Source: Aquilaria yunnanensis
Lineage: Eukaryota; Streptophyta; Magnoliopsida; Malvales; Thymelaeaceae
Length of the DNA stretch: 64,000 nucleotides
Assembly: GCA_039654915.1 (NCBI GenBank)
Contig: CM077593.1
Coordinates: 37,852,501-37,916,500, forward strand
Direction: 5' to 3'
Below, piece by piece: positions 1 through 11,837 of the stretch (within the stretch, counting starts at the first letter, position 1; each line of letters begins with the position of its first letter). The translations under genes and the position numbers were made by a program. The notes beneath the pieces were generated by a model. That model saw nothing but the letters and a program-made list of their open reading frames with translations, did not search any database and was not told where the DNA came from.

Positions 1-177
1 GCTCGGCACCCTGAGCTCGACCTTTCCTACCTGTTCACTCTGGATTTTCCCGAGGGGCCCCAGGAGGTATGGTCTAAGCCAGATTTTCTCAATCTTCCGC
101 CAGCTAAGCCGGTGCCTCCGACTGAGCCTAATGACGAAGATGATGATGAAACATCAGATGCCTCTGCTCAGCCATAG
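1..177 (+). pseudogene. C-terminal end of the antisense gene (aORF) of A1
   Basis: An open frame enters from the left edge and ends at TAG 175-177. Its residues (LDLSY..., then PEGPQEVWSK, then an acidic Glu/Asp-rich tail) match the last exon of the A2 aORF, which has LDLSLLEALNIPEGPQWSW before its own stop. It lies between integrase and the missing 3' LTR, on the strand opposite to gag-pol, as in A2 and A4. Only about 58 codons are visible, so whether the full A1 gene is intact cannot be judged. Function unknown. Confidence 0.75.
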
Positions 178-502
178 GCTTCTTCTTACTTTCTTGTTTT
201 CCTACTTGCCGTATATCTTTGCCTTTGAATTTTTTAGTGAAGATTCTTTTTCCAATCTCCATTCATTCTTCTGAATAGGATTCTTCAAAAGTAATTCTAA
301 GCACACACTTTCGGCAAATTTGTCCGTTCTTACTTCTTTGGGAAGAGTAATTTTAGACATTTTCTGACCTCTGCCGAGTTTATACTCCATTCAGGAGTTA
401 GTTCAGAAAGGAAAACCATTGAGGAACTAATTTTTCAGCTTTTGCGACAATCATTATTGACGACCGCGAAGAAGAGTAACTACAATCTTTCCGAAAAAAG
501 TT
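178..502. other. Convergent spacer between aORF and pol of A1
   Basis: Non-coding stretch between the aORF stop and the pol stop, which face each other. It is AT-richer than the flanking coding DNA. I see no clear copy of the inverted motif that fills the same spacer in A4, A2 and A3. Confidence 0.5.
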
Positions 503-2115
503 CTAAGTATAGAATTTCTTTAGGGCATCCGAATGCCAGGTATTTTTTAGTTCTCCCCCTTCGGTGTCGCCGAGCTTGTATACTCCCTTTCAGACCTCAT
601 CCAAGACCAAGTAAGGTCCTTTCCAATTTGGCCGAAGTACCCCGTGGGATGGTTTTCAGGGTTCGAACTCGGCCTTTCAGAGGACGAGGTCTCCTTTCTT
701 TCTTCCTTTCGGCCTGGCACGCACATTTGCGGCTATGGGCACTCTCTGCTGAAAGGCCTTTCTTCTAAGCTCGACCATCTCTCTGTGCTCATCCACTAGG
801 TCGAGCTCGGTTCTCAACCCGAGGTCGTTTCCTCCTTCGTCGAACATTTGAATCCCGATTGATGGCCGTACTATCTCGATAGGGATAATAGCCTCTATGC
901 CGAGGACGAGCGAAAAATGTGTTTCACCTGTAGCCCTTCTGGGCGTTCTCCGATAGCTCCACAGCACACTAGGAAGTTCTCCTGGCCATTCTCCCTTTGC
1001 CTCCCCTAATCTTTTTTTTAGACCATCTTTTATGGTCTTGTTAGACACCTCTACTTGTCCGTTACTCTGGGGATGAGCTACGGGGGTGAAGTGCATCTTT
1101 ATTCCGAGGTTGGTGATGAATTCCTGGAACCCTTTGTCAATAAACTAGGAACCATTAACGGCGACTATCACCCTCAGTATGCCAAACCTGCATATAATTC
1201 CTTTCCACACAAATTTTTGTATATCCTTTGCTATGATAGTTACTAGGGGCTCTGCCTCTACCCACTTTGTGAAGTAGTCTAATACGACCACGCAGAATTT
1301 CACTCCTCCAGGTGCTCTCGGGGGTGGGCCGATGAGGTCAATGCCCCACACTGCAAAGGGACAGGGGTAGTCAGTCAAGGTTATTAGTTCCGACGGCAAT
1401 CTTTGAATTTTCGTTGGCAACTGTCACATTTTTTTGGATGAACTACCTTGCGTCCTTTCTTAATGTGGGCCAAACACTTCTGCCAAAGTGTCAGTCCCGA
1501 TGTGGGCACCGCAGATTCCCTCGTGGACTTCTTCAAGAATTGCCCGAGTGTCCTTTTCGGCAATACATCTTTGCAATGGACTTGCAAATCCCTGTCGATA
1601 TAGTTCTTCCCCTATTAAGAAGTATCATCCGGAATGTCTTCGCACTTTTGCCACTTCGCGAGGGTATTCCGGAAGCTCCGAGGTTGTAAGATACCTCTTT
1701 ATAGGATTTTCCCATCCTTCCTCCGAGGTTGTTGTGCTCATTACCACAATGCTGGGGCGACTCATTATTTCGGTGAAGTTTTTTGACTTCGCCAGACTAT
1801 CTGCCTCGGTGTTGCTTCGTTGAGGCACATTTTCAATATGCACCGTGTCAAATTCCCGGATGAGCTTTGACACAAGCTCATGGTATTTTGCCAAAGTTGG
1901 ATCTTTTGCACTGTAGTCCCCTGCCATCTGCCGGACCACCAGCTGAGAATCACTATGGACTTTCAGGTTTTTCACACCAATTTTTCTAGCAAGGCGCAAC
2001 CCTGCTATGAGAGCTTCGTACTCTACCGTGTTGTTGGTGACACTAAACCCGAATTTGATGGCTTTCATTACTTGCATGCCTTCGGGGCCGCGAATTACTA
2101 TCCCAGCTCCCTAGT
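503..2115 (-). pseudogene. A1 pol, second RNase H (C-terminal half) and integrase
   Basis: Downstream of the solo LTR the reading resumes with the archaeal-type RNase H (NNTVEYEALIAGLRLARKIG, then HSDSQLVVRQ), followed by the integrase zinc-finger region and core. The core shows WGIDLIGPPP (first Asp), but where sister copies have ADNGSQF this copy has AVNGS, so the second catalytic Asp is Val. HPQSNGQVEVSNKTIKD carries the Glu. The reading is split over several frames by small indels, for example around 1420 and 1590, and near 680. The C-terminus ends at the TAG at 503-505, the same place as in A2-A4. It cannot make an active integrase. Confidence 0.85.
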
Positions 2116-2982
2116 TGATAGCCAAAGGCTATCGCCTCAATCTGGCCGAACACCCTGCCACAACAATGGCCAGAAGAACTGGCACTTCCCGGGAACAGGT
2201 GGAATCATGCACCTCGGGAGATAGCCGGAGAGCTCCGAGCCTCGGCACGCCAGTAAAACTTGAGGACTCTATTCGCCCCCCAAGGTTGTGAACAGCGCGC
2301 CTTCGGAAAAGTGGCACCAGACATTGTTGCCCGAACATGATATCTCCGAAGGCGGAACCCCCTGGAACTGGGAACCCCCGAACTGAGGGTATGCTACCCG
2401 AAGAGGCTCTGTCCGAACTAGAGGACGACCTCGCCCAGGGACCTCGGGAGTACGGCAGGAGCATTTAAGGAAGCATTTAAGGAAGCCTCTGACACATCCC
2501 ACCACAGACGTAAAAAGTCGCCCTGACGCGCAGAGGCCATCAGAATCACATCATGGCCCGTCTCAGCACAAGGCTCGAGGCCATCTGGTTACCAACTATC
2601 TGTCCCCTACGCCCAGAAGTTCAGGAGCATCCGACCGCACACGTGTCATGATCTGAACGGGCTAGGTATTCCTATATATACAGGAAATAAATACTTGACA
2701 GGAAGTTGGTTGGCCAGAGATACAGCTCCCACACTCTGAGAAAATACCAGGCGAGACTTTTCTGCCTTTCTCTTTGAGCTAGTGACTTTCTCCTTTTTCC
2801 GGCCACCACTGACTTGGGCGTCGGAGGCTCCCCCCCCGGAAAAACACTCCGGGGGCCTCCTAACCCTGTTTTCCAGCTTTTCAGGTACTCTCCTTGGGGC
2901 GATCCACCTTCCAGGCGTTCTCCCTCCTAGAAGTCTCTTCAACAGTCATCATGACTCACAACGATGAGGCCCCAGGCCATCA
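2116..2982 (+). mobile_element. Solo LTR of family A inserted in A1 RNase H
   Basis: It begins TGATAGCC and ends GGCCATCA, and is flanked by CTAGT at 2111-2115 and 2983-2987, a perfect 5-bp target duplication. The A1 RNase H reading stops at one edge and resumes at the other. The 867 bp align along their length with the LTRs of A4. A TATA-like CTATATATAC near 2671 puts the LTR in plus orientation. There is no internal region, so it is the product of LTR-LTR recombination. The ATG of the gag start lies at 2951, inside the LTR end. Confidence 0.95.
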
Positions 2983-2987
2983 CTAGT

Positions 2988-4550
2988 GTTCAGAGCCGGA
3001 GGCCCTATCTATGAACAAAGTCCATTCTGGCTCGCTTTTGCCAAGGTCAAGCTGATCATTCTTGGTGAAAGGTACTTTAGCAATGAAGTCTACCAGGGCT
3101 TGGGCTTTTATCGCTTTCCTTGGTTCGTAAGCGATATCATACTCGCCGAGCTCTATGCACCACTTGGAAAGCCTTCCCGAATGGTCTACCATCTTCATGA
3201 CATCCCAAAGGGGTAGGTTACTTTGGACAATGATGGGATGAGCCTGAAAATACGGACGCAATCTCCTACTTGCTAGTACTAAGGCATAAATAGCTTTTTG
3301 TAGTAAGGGATACCTGATTTCAGCTCCATGTAGAGATTTGCTCATGTAATAGACTGGCCATTACATCGCTCCTTCTTCCTTTATGAGAACCGAGCTCAGT
3401 GCTTTTTCAGCAACAGCAAGGTATAGCACGAGGGGTTCTCCCTCTCGAGGTTGCTAAAGAGTGGGTAGTCAGGCCAGAAAATCTTTGAGCTCTTCCCAGG
3501 CCTTTTGGCAATCCTCGTTCCAGGGATGATCATTGCTTCCGAGGTTGCCACTATTTTTTCCTACTTTGGTGAGTACTTTAAAGAATTCTCGACAGCGATC
3601 CCCCTACCTGGTGATGAACCTGCTAAGAGAGGTTATTCTGCCCGTAAGCCTTTGCACATCTTTAGTTGTGGCAGGAGTTCAAAATTTAAGTAGTGCTTTG
3701 AATTTTTCTAGGTTGGGGTCGATACCCCTTTCTGATACCATAAATCTGAGGAACTTGCCCGAACTTACGCTGAAAACACACTTTTCGGGATTAAGGCGAA
3801 TTCCAAATGCTCTAAGCTGGTGGAAAGTTTCCTCCAAGTCGGCAATATGGCTACCCGGCAATCTGCTTTTGACTATCATGTCATCCACGTAAACTTCCAT
3901 GTTTCTCCCTATTTGACTGCTGAAGACCTTGTTCATCAGCCTCTGGTAGGTAGCTCCGGCATTTTTAAGCCCGAAGGGCATTCTGACGTAACAATACGTA
4001 CCTACTTCGGTGATGAAGGCGGGTTTTTCTTCATCCTCGGGGTTCATCCTAACTTGGTGATACCCACTGAAAGCATCTAGGAAGCTCAGGAGTCCGTACT
4101 CGGTGGTTGAATCCACCAGCTGATCTATCACGGGAGAGGATATGAATCTTTAGGACAAGCATCATTTACATTTCGGAAGTGGATACACATTCGGAGCTTG
4201 TTGCTTCCTTCTTTCATGGCGATGACTACATTGCTTAGCCATTCGGGGTATTTGACTTCCCTAATTACACCTGTGTTTAACAGGTGTTGGACTTCGGTTT
4301 TGACGAAGTTGTTTTTGTGCGAGCAGAGGCTTTGATTCTTTTGGCGGACTGCCTTTCCCTTCGGGTTTACTTTGAGGCTATGCTGTATTATGCCAGCATC
4401 TACCCCAGGCATGTCTTTCGGCGAGTAGGTGAACAGATCTTTATTCATTAGTAGGAAAGATACAAGCTTTTCCTTGTCTCCTTTAGCCAATTTTTTCCCT
4501 ATTCGAGTGTTTCGGCCTGGTACAAGCTTTATCTCCTCCGTTTCTACTTT
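2988..4550 (-). pseudogene. A1 pol, reverse transcriptase and first RNase H
   Basis: Reverse transcriptase motifs are clear: NDACPKDSYPLP, then FLDAFSGYHQVRM, RMPFGLKNAGATYQRLMNKV and the catalytic YVDD in VYVDDMIVKS. The connection domain and gypsy-type RNase H follow (YPLLQKAIYALVLASRRLRPYF). The frame changes several times: near 4130, and in 3345-3678 where the RT-RNase H linker is scattered over frames. Wild-type spacing relative to A5 is otherwise kept, so this is a decayed but nearly full-length domain set. The reading continues beyond the solo LTR into the second RNase H. Confidence 0.88.
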
Positions 4551-5019
4551 CTAAGGATCCTCCGTTCCTCGTTCTTCTGATTCTGGTGCGAGCAGAGCCT
4601 TCGTTTCTGTAGTCTGTGCACAATTCACCGCTGGAGCTTTCCTTGCCTTTACAAACACCTTTCGCACCTCTCCTTGGTCGATGAAGATCTCAGCATCTCC
4701 ATCCTTGGTGGCGAAGGTGACAGTTAGGTACTTCACATACGGGCGAATGTGGAGGTTTCCTTGCGTTTGCCTTCCCAGAATGGCGTTATATGACGAAGGG
4801 ACATCGATATTCCCAGCTTCCTATCCTTGCCATAATCAACAAAGGATCGTCGTGGGGAAAAATGACGGTGGACCCGTCCTTTCGAGTGAGCTTCTTTGAT
4901 GGATTCCCGTACTCCATTATCGAAATCTCTCTGGCTTTCCTTTTTCTTTCCGCCGATGATAGCCCTGTGGTGATCATTTGTATTACTCCTGCCGGGGGCG
5001 GGGCACGCCTTTTCGAACT
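4551..5019 (-). pseudogene. A1 protease region with the active site deleted
   Basis: In sister copy A5 this region reads MARIGNWDVKRVLLDDGSNAD with the aspartic protease motif, followed by about 70 residues before VKYLTVTFATKDGDAE. In A1, MARIGSWE is followed within a few codons by the sequence just before VKYLTVTFATKDGDAE. Comparison of the two therefore indicates a deletion of roughly 220 bp around 4800-4815 that removed the catalytic Asp and flap. The remaining C-terminal part (EIFIDQGEVRKVFVKARKAP) is recognisable. Without protease this copy could not process its own polyprotein. Confidence 0.7.
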
Positions 5020-6647
5020 TCAATTTCGGTGCCTGTTGGATTCATACTCCTCATCCTCTACCTTTCTTTCTTCTTCCCTCCTTCCCTTCGGGGAGGGAAT
5101 GTGGAGGTAACGCCCAAGTTGTCCTTGCTTTTTCAGCATCTCCATGTGCTTCCTCAGCTGGAAGCAATCTTCGGTATCATGCCCGTGTTCTCGGTGGAAT
5201 TGGCAGAATTTTTTCATATTCTTCTTGTTGTCCGAGGTCATGGCCCTCGGACGTTGAATCTGAGTCCCTTGCCTTTCCATCGCCATCAGGATGTTCGTCC
5301 TTGTGGTGTTTAGGGGGTGAAGGCAATTGGCTTCTTTCCCTTAAACTTCTGAGGACGCCCTCTTGTTTCAGTTGGGTAGGCGCTTTGCTGGCTTGGTCCC
5401 TCAGCGCGGATATGATCAGACCTCAGGGCCCCCATTCTCAGTTCTTCGGTGGTCATGTGTTGCTCCGCCCTTTGATAGAATTCACCGAGCGTGTCAGGGG
5501 GATCTTTGGAAAATTTGTAGAACAGCTGGGAGTCTCTCCGAAGTCCTCGCGTCATGGCTAAGATACGTATTTCCGGCCTGAAGTCTGGGACACTCAAGGC
5601 TTCCCTATTGAACCTTTCGACAAAGTCACGTATGGTTTCACCACTTTTTTGCACTAGGTCGAACATTTGGACTGGCATTTTCGCGGTGGGCAGGCTTCCA
5701 ATGAACTGCTGCGTGAAGGCAGTCGATAATTCCTGGAACTCCATGATATTTCCAGGGGTCAGCGAGTTGTACCATGCCTTGGTTGACCCAACAAGAGTGA
5801 CCTCAAAGCACTTGCATAAGGTAGCATCATCAGCTCCATGTAGTACCATACTGCACTTATACTTGGTCAGATGAGCCTGGGGGTCGGTTCGGCCATCATA
5901 GGTTTCCAGCCGAGGCACCCAAAACTCACTTGGCATAGGTGCCTCGACCACTACTCGAGTGAATGGAGACTCGTCTCCACTAAATGTTTCCGACAATCTA
6001 GCCCAAATGGGCTTCCGAGCCACTTGTCGCTCCACTCTTTCTATTCTCTTTAGAGTTTTTTCCATGAGGAGTGTGGCACTGGGTTCTTCTTCCTGTTGTT
6101 TGTAGGCTTCTGGGAATGGAGGCTGACATCTTCTCTTTGGGGAATGGCTTCGGCACCGGGGAGATGGTGACTTTCCCTCGAGCGTGGAACTATTTCGGCG
6201 AGGGGCGCTAGGTTGCTTTGTCCTCGTTTTTCCCCTAAGTCGCACCCTGAGAGGTATGTTTTCCGTTGAGGACTCATCGCGTTGATCCCCACTTCCCGAG
6301 CTCCGATAAGTCGATCGGGGGCTCTTCTCACGCCGAGGTGGCGGTGAAGAGGGCCTCCGTTCTGGAGCTAGTTGTGGCGACCTTTGGTCTAACTGCTGCA
6401 TCATCTCAGCCACAACAGAGCGCTGGAATTCGCGGAGGAAAGCCATAGTAATAGTCAGGGGACATTCGTCCTCAGGCGAGGAAATCCCTGCCGCCGCTTC
6501 TTCGGTTGCCGGTTCAATTTCTGGCGCGGACGGGGAGCTCGGAAGTCCCTTGTCCTTAGAACGCCGAGTTTCAACTACGGCGACCTGGAGCTGGGTTCCC
6601 ATAGACGGTGCCAAATGATGCCATTCGACATCTCCTTCATGTGTCAT
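5020..6647 (-). pseudogene. A1 gag, Tat-type, with one late frameshift
   Basis: The first 445 codons are open from the ATG at 6647, then an apparent 1-nt deletion near 5320, compared with A5, shifts the frame; the rest reads on in another frame to about 5020. The N-terminal half is Pro/Ser/Arg-rich and low in complexity. The conserved capsid part starts near residue 220 (VPRLETYDGRTDPQAHLTKYK, then AWYNSLTPGNI and VERFNREALSVPDFRPEI). The nucleocapsid knuckle is CQFHREHGHDTEDC (C-H-H-C). The start codon lies inside the LTR, so the first residues are LTR- and PBS-encoded (HHLAPSMGT). Confidence 0.88.
6597..6613 (-). other. A1 primer-binding site (mutated)
   Basis: On the minus strand, just inside the LTR, the sequence TGGCACCGTCTATGGGA differs by two transitions from the A4/A5 sequence TGGCGCCGTCTGTGGGA. 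Position and TGG start fit a tRNA primer site. I do not assign the tRNA. Confidence 0.65.
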
Positions 6648-7429
6648 GGTGAAGGCGTCAGGGACTTATGGAAATGGAGAAAGATTCGGGATGAACGTAC
6701 TCTGAGAAGGTCACCTGAAAGTCACAGGAAGTAGAGGTTGGGAGGTCCCCGGAGTGGTTTCCCGGGGAGGAGCCTCCGACGCCCAAGTCAATATCTTTCT
6801 AGGTAATCTCCTGATTTCAAGAGTAAGGAGGTATCTTAGCTCAAGTAACGTCCCCATTTACCTGGAATCCTTACCGAGTACATATAGAGGGGTAGATAGT
6901 GATAATTCTTCCCGTATGGCTAGCCCAGATTGTAACACGTGTTCGACGGGACGCGTTCCACGTCTTTTGGATGACAGGGGACTTCTAGTGGGGCATGGGC
7001 CTCTGAGCTAGGAGTCTAATCAACCCGAGAGTGACGTGCTAGGGTGTCCCTGCAAACGGCGTGTTAGGGCATGGCCAGGGCGGGTTATCGGGGATGCGTC
7101 AGAGGCTCCTTAAATGCTGATGTCATATTCTCGAGGTTCTCTTTGGGTAGAAGAGACCTCTTCGCAGAGCTTGTCCTTCGAGGTCACTTTAATATAACAG
7201 GAGTGTTTTTCCCGAGGGTGGCCTTTCTCGGAGCCACCCCTACTTCCGAGGATGGCTTACTCGGTCTCCCGAGGTTGCCGCTATTGTTTCCAGGAATGGA
7301 GAAACCCCGAGGCAGGACTTCGGGGGAGGGGTCGAGCATCCTTTTTTCCATGGTGGGTGGTTTCCCTTCCGAGGTTGGTACTTTGTCCGAACCAGTGGGT
7401 CCGGAGGGTGATCGGTACCTTGGGTATCA
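6616..7429 (-). repeat. 5' LTR of A1
   Basis: In element orientation it starts TGATACCC and ends GGCATCA. It is 814 bp and considerably diverged from the A4 LTR, though it keeps the landmarks: the gag ATG near the 3' end, the CCCCGG...CGACGCCC stretch near the U5 side, and the region of GAGGCTCCTTAAATG in U3. Divergence from A4 suggests that A1 is an older or different subfamily. Confidence 0.88.
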
Positions 7430-8300
7430 TATAACACACTCCTTCAGATAGTCAAGGAATTCTCGATCCAAGTACTCTCCACCTCGATCTGATCGAAGCA
7501 CTTTAATACTCTTCCTGAGTTGATTCTCTACTTCATTCTTGAATTCTTTGAACTTTTCAAAGGATTCTGACTTGTGTCTTCTGAGATACACATAGTCATA
7601 TCTGCTGAAGTCATCAGTGAAAGTAATAAAATATTGGAAACCTCCTCTAGCTTGCGTAGACATAGGGCCACATACATCACTATGTATGAGTCCTAGTAAG
7701 TCATTAGCCCTTTCACTTTGCCCTGTGAATGGGGCTTTGGTCATCTCGCCAAACAAACATGACTCACATGTCTCATATGATTCAAAATCAAATGAGTCCA
7801 AAAGTCCATCCTTATGGAGCTTGGATATGCGGGTCTCATTTATATGGCCCAAGCGATAGTGCCAGAGATAGGTCGGGTTTGAATCATTTAATCTGACCTT
7901 CTTGGTATTCACATTATAGATTGGATCTTCGAGGTCTAGAACATACAACCCATTGCTAAGTTGAGCACTACCATAAAAGATTTCATTCAAATAAATAGAA
8001 CAACATTTGTCCTTTATTATAAATGAAAAACCTTTCTTCTCCAAACAAGAAACAGAAATCAAATTTCTACTAATAGTAGGCATAAAGTAGCAGTTGTCTA
8101 ATTCTAAAACTAATCCACTAGGTAAAGAGAGAACATAAGTCCCTACGGCTAAGCCAGCAACCCTTGCTCCATTTCCAACATGTAGATCCACTTCACCTCG
8201 GGCCAATCTTCTACTTCTACTTAGATCCTGCACATTTGCACAAATGTGAGATCCACATCCAGTATGCAATACCCAAGATCAGGAAGTAGAAAAGTTAGCC
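7430..8300 (-). pseudogene. Copia D1 protease and N-terminal integrase
   Basis: Ty1/copia order: a protease segment (HTGCGSHIC) followed by GAG_pre-integrase (LWHYRLGHINETRISKLH, CESCLFG) and the integrase core start (HSDVCGPM, ITFTDDFSRY). The catalytic motif, which should be D-T/S-G, reads HTG, so the protease Asp is His. A stop near 8300 separates it from gag. The integrase is cut off at 7430 by A1; the remainder of D1 must lie left of the window. It aligns closely with D2 integrase, showing that D1 and D2 are two separate copies. Confidence 0.85.
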
Positions 8301-9060
8301 TCTAATCAAGAATACCTGAAGTGGAAGTCTTACTTCCCTTTTCCTTAGCAAGTTCTTCAAGATAGAGCTTGTAGTTGCGCTTCCAGTGTTCAGGTTACTT
8401 ACAATGGAAGCACTCCCCTTCCTTTGCCACACCACCCTTTGGTTTCAGTGCAGCTGAAGAAGAACTAGCATTCGACTTTCCATTAGCTTTATCCTTCTTC
8501 TTGTTGGCTTTTCCCTTTCCCTTGCCGTTTTGAACCATCAAAATGGGCTTAGCCTTCTTAAGGTTTTCCTCAGCAGTTCTCAACATGATGAGCAATTCAG
8601 GAAGGGGCTTGTCAAGGTCGTTCATGTTATAGTTCATGATGAACTGACTGTAGCTTTCAGGCAATGATTGCAAGACTACATCTATAGCCAACTCTTTCTG
8701 AAGAGCAAATCCCAAATTCTCAAGATTCTCAATGTACCCAATCATCTTGAGCACATGAGGACCCACGGGACTTCCCTCAGACATCTTGCACTGAAATAAT
8801 GACTTAGAGGTCTCAAACCTCTCATGCCTAGCTTGCTCTCGGAAAAGCATTTTGAGATGTTCGATCATATCGAACGCCCCCATGTTCTCATGTTGCTTCT
8901 GAAGCTCAGATTCCATGGTAATAAGCATGAGGCATGCTATTGGGTTTTGGGAGCCAAACAGTGCAGCGAAATTTAACCGAAACCCTCCAGGATCCAAGTG
9001 AAACGGGGTAAACCGGGTGTTCGAAAATTTAATACCTAATTTTCGGTTGAGATCTCTCAC
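8301..9060 (-). pseudogene. Copia D1 gag
   Basis: 221 open codons from the ATG at 9060. It has the copia gag (UBN2-like) pattern: MGAFDMIEHLKMLFREQARH, then LQSLPESYSQFIMNYNMN, a basic Lys-rich stretch, and a CFHCK zinc-knuckle start. A TAA stop directly after CFHCK breaks the knuckle; in the same frame PEHWKRNYKLYLEELAKEKG continues, with Tyr where the last Cys is expected. Gag and pol were therefore originally one frame, and this copy is a pseudogene. Confidence 0.82.
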
Positions 9061-9100
9061 TCAACTATAGAGTCGAATCACAAAACCTGAACAGTTGACA

Positions 9101-10347
9101 TGTTCAGGCTCTCTATGGTATCCACACAAGCCTCTCGGGATCACCACGCTTCAACCACGTCCCAGCAGATGCATTTCTCTTGCGCTCATAGTGCTAGCTT
9201 GCATCCTCGAAAGAATTGCAAAAGAAGAGTGCGGCTGTCCTTTTGGGTGGCTAGGGCAAGGAGACCTCCGAATTTCTCACTTAAAAGTTGTATTTATAGT
9301 GAGACTCAACTTCCAGGCCTAATGGGTTTCAAAGCCCTAATCCAATTAGGATTTAATTTTGGGCTTAATAATGGCTCAACTCCATGGCCCATTATTAATA
9401 CGAAATTAAAGTGAAACCATAACCCAAATATTTAGCCCATGCACTCTAATGATCCAAATAGCTCTATGTGTGCGACCCAATAGGCTCTTGCCATGTTGGT
9501 AATGATCATAAATCACATTTATGATCATAAGCAATGAGCGGTGTCTAGCAAGACATCATTGCTACCCAAGTGACAAGATTGTCGGTGAATCGACTAAACC
9601 TTTATGATCATCACCGATATATGCTATTGTCCCTTTTTCCAAGATATCAAGACTAAGCACGAGACATGGAATGTGTCACTCTCGTATAGCCCAATCTTTG
9701 GTTTCTTGATTACCGAGTAGACCAACTTAAATTGACGACATTGATATCATATATCAACTCATCGGAGCATGGCCATACATTTTCTAAGTCTCACTCTATC
9801 AAGGGGCCCGAAGATATCACTCCCGTTACATAGGAGGGACAAATCCCATCTTGATCATACAAATCCCTCCGCATGATATGTGACATACCCAATGACCTCA
9901 TTCAAGTTCACTCAGTTACAAGCAACAAAGGAAAGTATCAAAGTATGTGACTCACATGTAGGGAACCTTGATGATATTAGGTCGAAGGACTACATATACC
10001 ATGATCACTATGAGAATCACTTATGACACTCATATAACGATCCATGAAGTGTTCTCATGGTGGGACGGTCCAGTACACAAGTTATCCAACTTGTACCCAT
10101 ATGTAGACTACATATCTCATATTAGTCTCCACATATGCTAGTCATTATGTATTATTGCAACCCGCTCCACAACAATACTAGACTAAGGACGTTTAAGAAA
10201 ATCATTTTTCTGGGGTTACAATTATGTTTATTACGTTACGCAGAAACAAAACAACAAACAAAATTGCTGGATTAATGCCTCAATAAAATATCATGACTCA
10301 ATGTGCAAAAATACAATCATCTCATGATTGGCTTTTTGGGCACAACA
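9101..10347 (-). repeat. Copia LTR shared by D2 (as 3' LTR) and D1 (as 5' LTR)
   Basis: The right edge is set by a polypurine tract next to the D2 pol end (minus strand AAGTGGGAGATT) followed by TGTTGTGCCC. The left edge is uncertain: TGTTCAGG at 9101 would give TGTT/AACA ends, but I see no good primer-binding site there. A TATA box (TATAAATA on the minus strand, near 9289-9299) lies about 190 bp before the left end, as expected for U3-R. There are no coding frames. Only one LTR separates the two internal regions. Confidence 0.65.
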
Positions 10348-11837
10348 CTAATAATCTCCCACTTGCACTAAAAGCCAATCATCCATGTATCTAATTCTGA
10401 TGGACCTAGAATGGCTATCATGGTTCTGCTGCGTAAGGGGCTTTGTTAGTGGATCAGCAATGTTGCTGTCTGTCGAAGTCCTGCATATCCTTACATCACC
10501 CCTCTCGATGATCTCCCTGATGAGATGATAGCGTCGGAGTATGTGTTTGGATCGCTGGTGAGATCGAGGTTCCTTAGCCTGTGCGATTGCTCCATTGTTG
10601 TCACAGTAGAGCTCTATCGGGTCGACAATGCTTGGAACCACTCCAAGTTCAGTAATGAACTTCTTGATCCAAACTGCCTCCTTCGCAGCATCAGAGGCGG
10701 CAATGTACTCAGATTCTGTTGTAGAGTCAGCTACTGTCTTTTGCTTTGAACTCTTCCAGCTCACAGCACCACCACCAATACCAAACACATAACCAGATTG
10801 CGATCTAAAATCATCCTTATCAGATTGGAAGCTTGCGTCGGTGTAACCCCTTAAAACGAGCTGATCTTCACCTCCAAAGACCAAGAATGCGTCCTTAGTC
10901 CTTCGTAAGTACTTAAGGATGTTCTTAACAGCTGCCCAGTGACTTTCACCGGGGTTCGATTGGTACCTACTCGTCATGCTCAAAGCATATGAGACATCGG
11001 GACGAGTACATAACATGGCATACATGATAGATCCAATTGCTGAGGCATATGGAATCTTACTCATGCGCTCTCTCTCCTCGGTTGTACTCGGACACTGAGA
11101 TCTAGAAAGAGTGATACCATGTGACATGGGCAAGAATCCTTTCTTGGAATCTTGCATGCTAAACCTCTTTAGCACCTTGTCAATATATGTACTTTGACTT
11201 AGGCCAAGAAGCTTTCTAGATCTATCTCTATAGATCCTGATGCCTAACACATAGGCTGCTTCACCCAAGTCCTTCATAGAGAACCATTTCCCTAGCCAAG
11301 CTCAGGAATGTCATTCCCGATGAGTAGTATGTCATCTACATACAACACCAAGAAGATAATAGCGCGTCCACTAACCTTCTTGTAGACACAAGGTTCATCT
11401 TCATTTTTGATAAAACCAAACTCTTTGATTGCATCATCAAAATGAAGATTCCAACTTCGAGAAGCTTGCTTCAGTCCATAAATGGACCTTTGCAATTTGC
11501 ACACTTTATTGGCATTCTCAGGAGTGACAAAACCCTCAGGTTGTGTCATGTACACATCCTCAAGTAGCTTTCCATTTAGGAATGCAGTTTTGACATCCAT
11601 TTGCCATATCTCATAATCATAGTGTGCAGCAATAGCAAACAAAATTCGGATGGATTTAAGCATAGCAACTGGTGAAAAAGTTTTATTATAGTCAATACTA
11701 TGAATTTGCTTGAAACCTTTTGTGACCAATCGTCCCTTAAAGGTAATCACATTACCATCCATGTCAGTTTTCTTCTTAAAAACCCATTTGCACCCTATGG
11801 GTTTTACGCCTTCAGGTGGGTCAACCAAAGTCCATAC
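10348..11837 (-). pseudogene. Copia D2 reverse transcriptase and RNase H
   Basis: RT begins after the solo LTR E with LVDPPEGVKPIGCKWVFKKK, then ARG-type motif GRLVTKGFKQ, WQMDVKTAFLNGKL, YGLKQASRSWN and the catalytic YVDD in LYVDDILLIGND. A stop near 11290 follows; then MKDLGEAAYVLGI leads into RNase H (RGYTDASFQSDKDD, SGYVFGIGGGAVSWKSSKQ, STTESEYIAASDAAKEA, YCDNNGAIAQA). The order integrase-RT-RNase H is that of Ty1/copia. Its end abuts the polypurine tract and LTR. Confidence 0.9.

Larger units (their letters stand above)
1..7429 (-). mobile_element. A1: Tat-like Ty3/gypsy retrotransposon, left part off the window
   Basis: Reading leftward from the 5' LTR one sees primer-binding site, gag, protease remnant, RT, RNase H, integrase and then the tail of an opposite-strand gene; the 3' LTR would lie left of base 1. 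Two successive RNase H domains of different type mark the Tat lineage (known for Tat). The element sits inside copia D1: D1 integrase sequence resumes exactly at the LTR edge, and TATAA at 7430-7434 would be one target duplication copy, the other being off the window. A solo LTR interrupts RNase H. The coding regions carry several lesions, so the copy is not autonomous. Confidence 0.9.

Noticed and set aside
442..768. Open frame on the plus strand opposite A1 integrase
   Set aside because: It is the complement of integrase coding sequence; no family features and no match in sister copies.
2646..2967. Frames on both strands within the solo LTR, repeated in the LTRs of A5 and A3
   Set aside because: They recur with LTR sequence only and span the TATA box and U5; no independent support for a protein.
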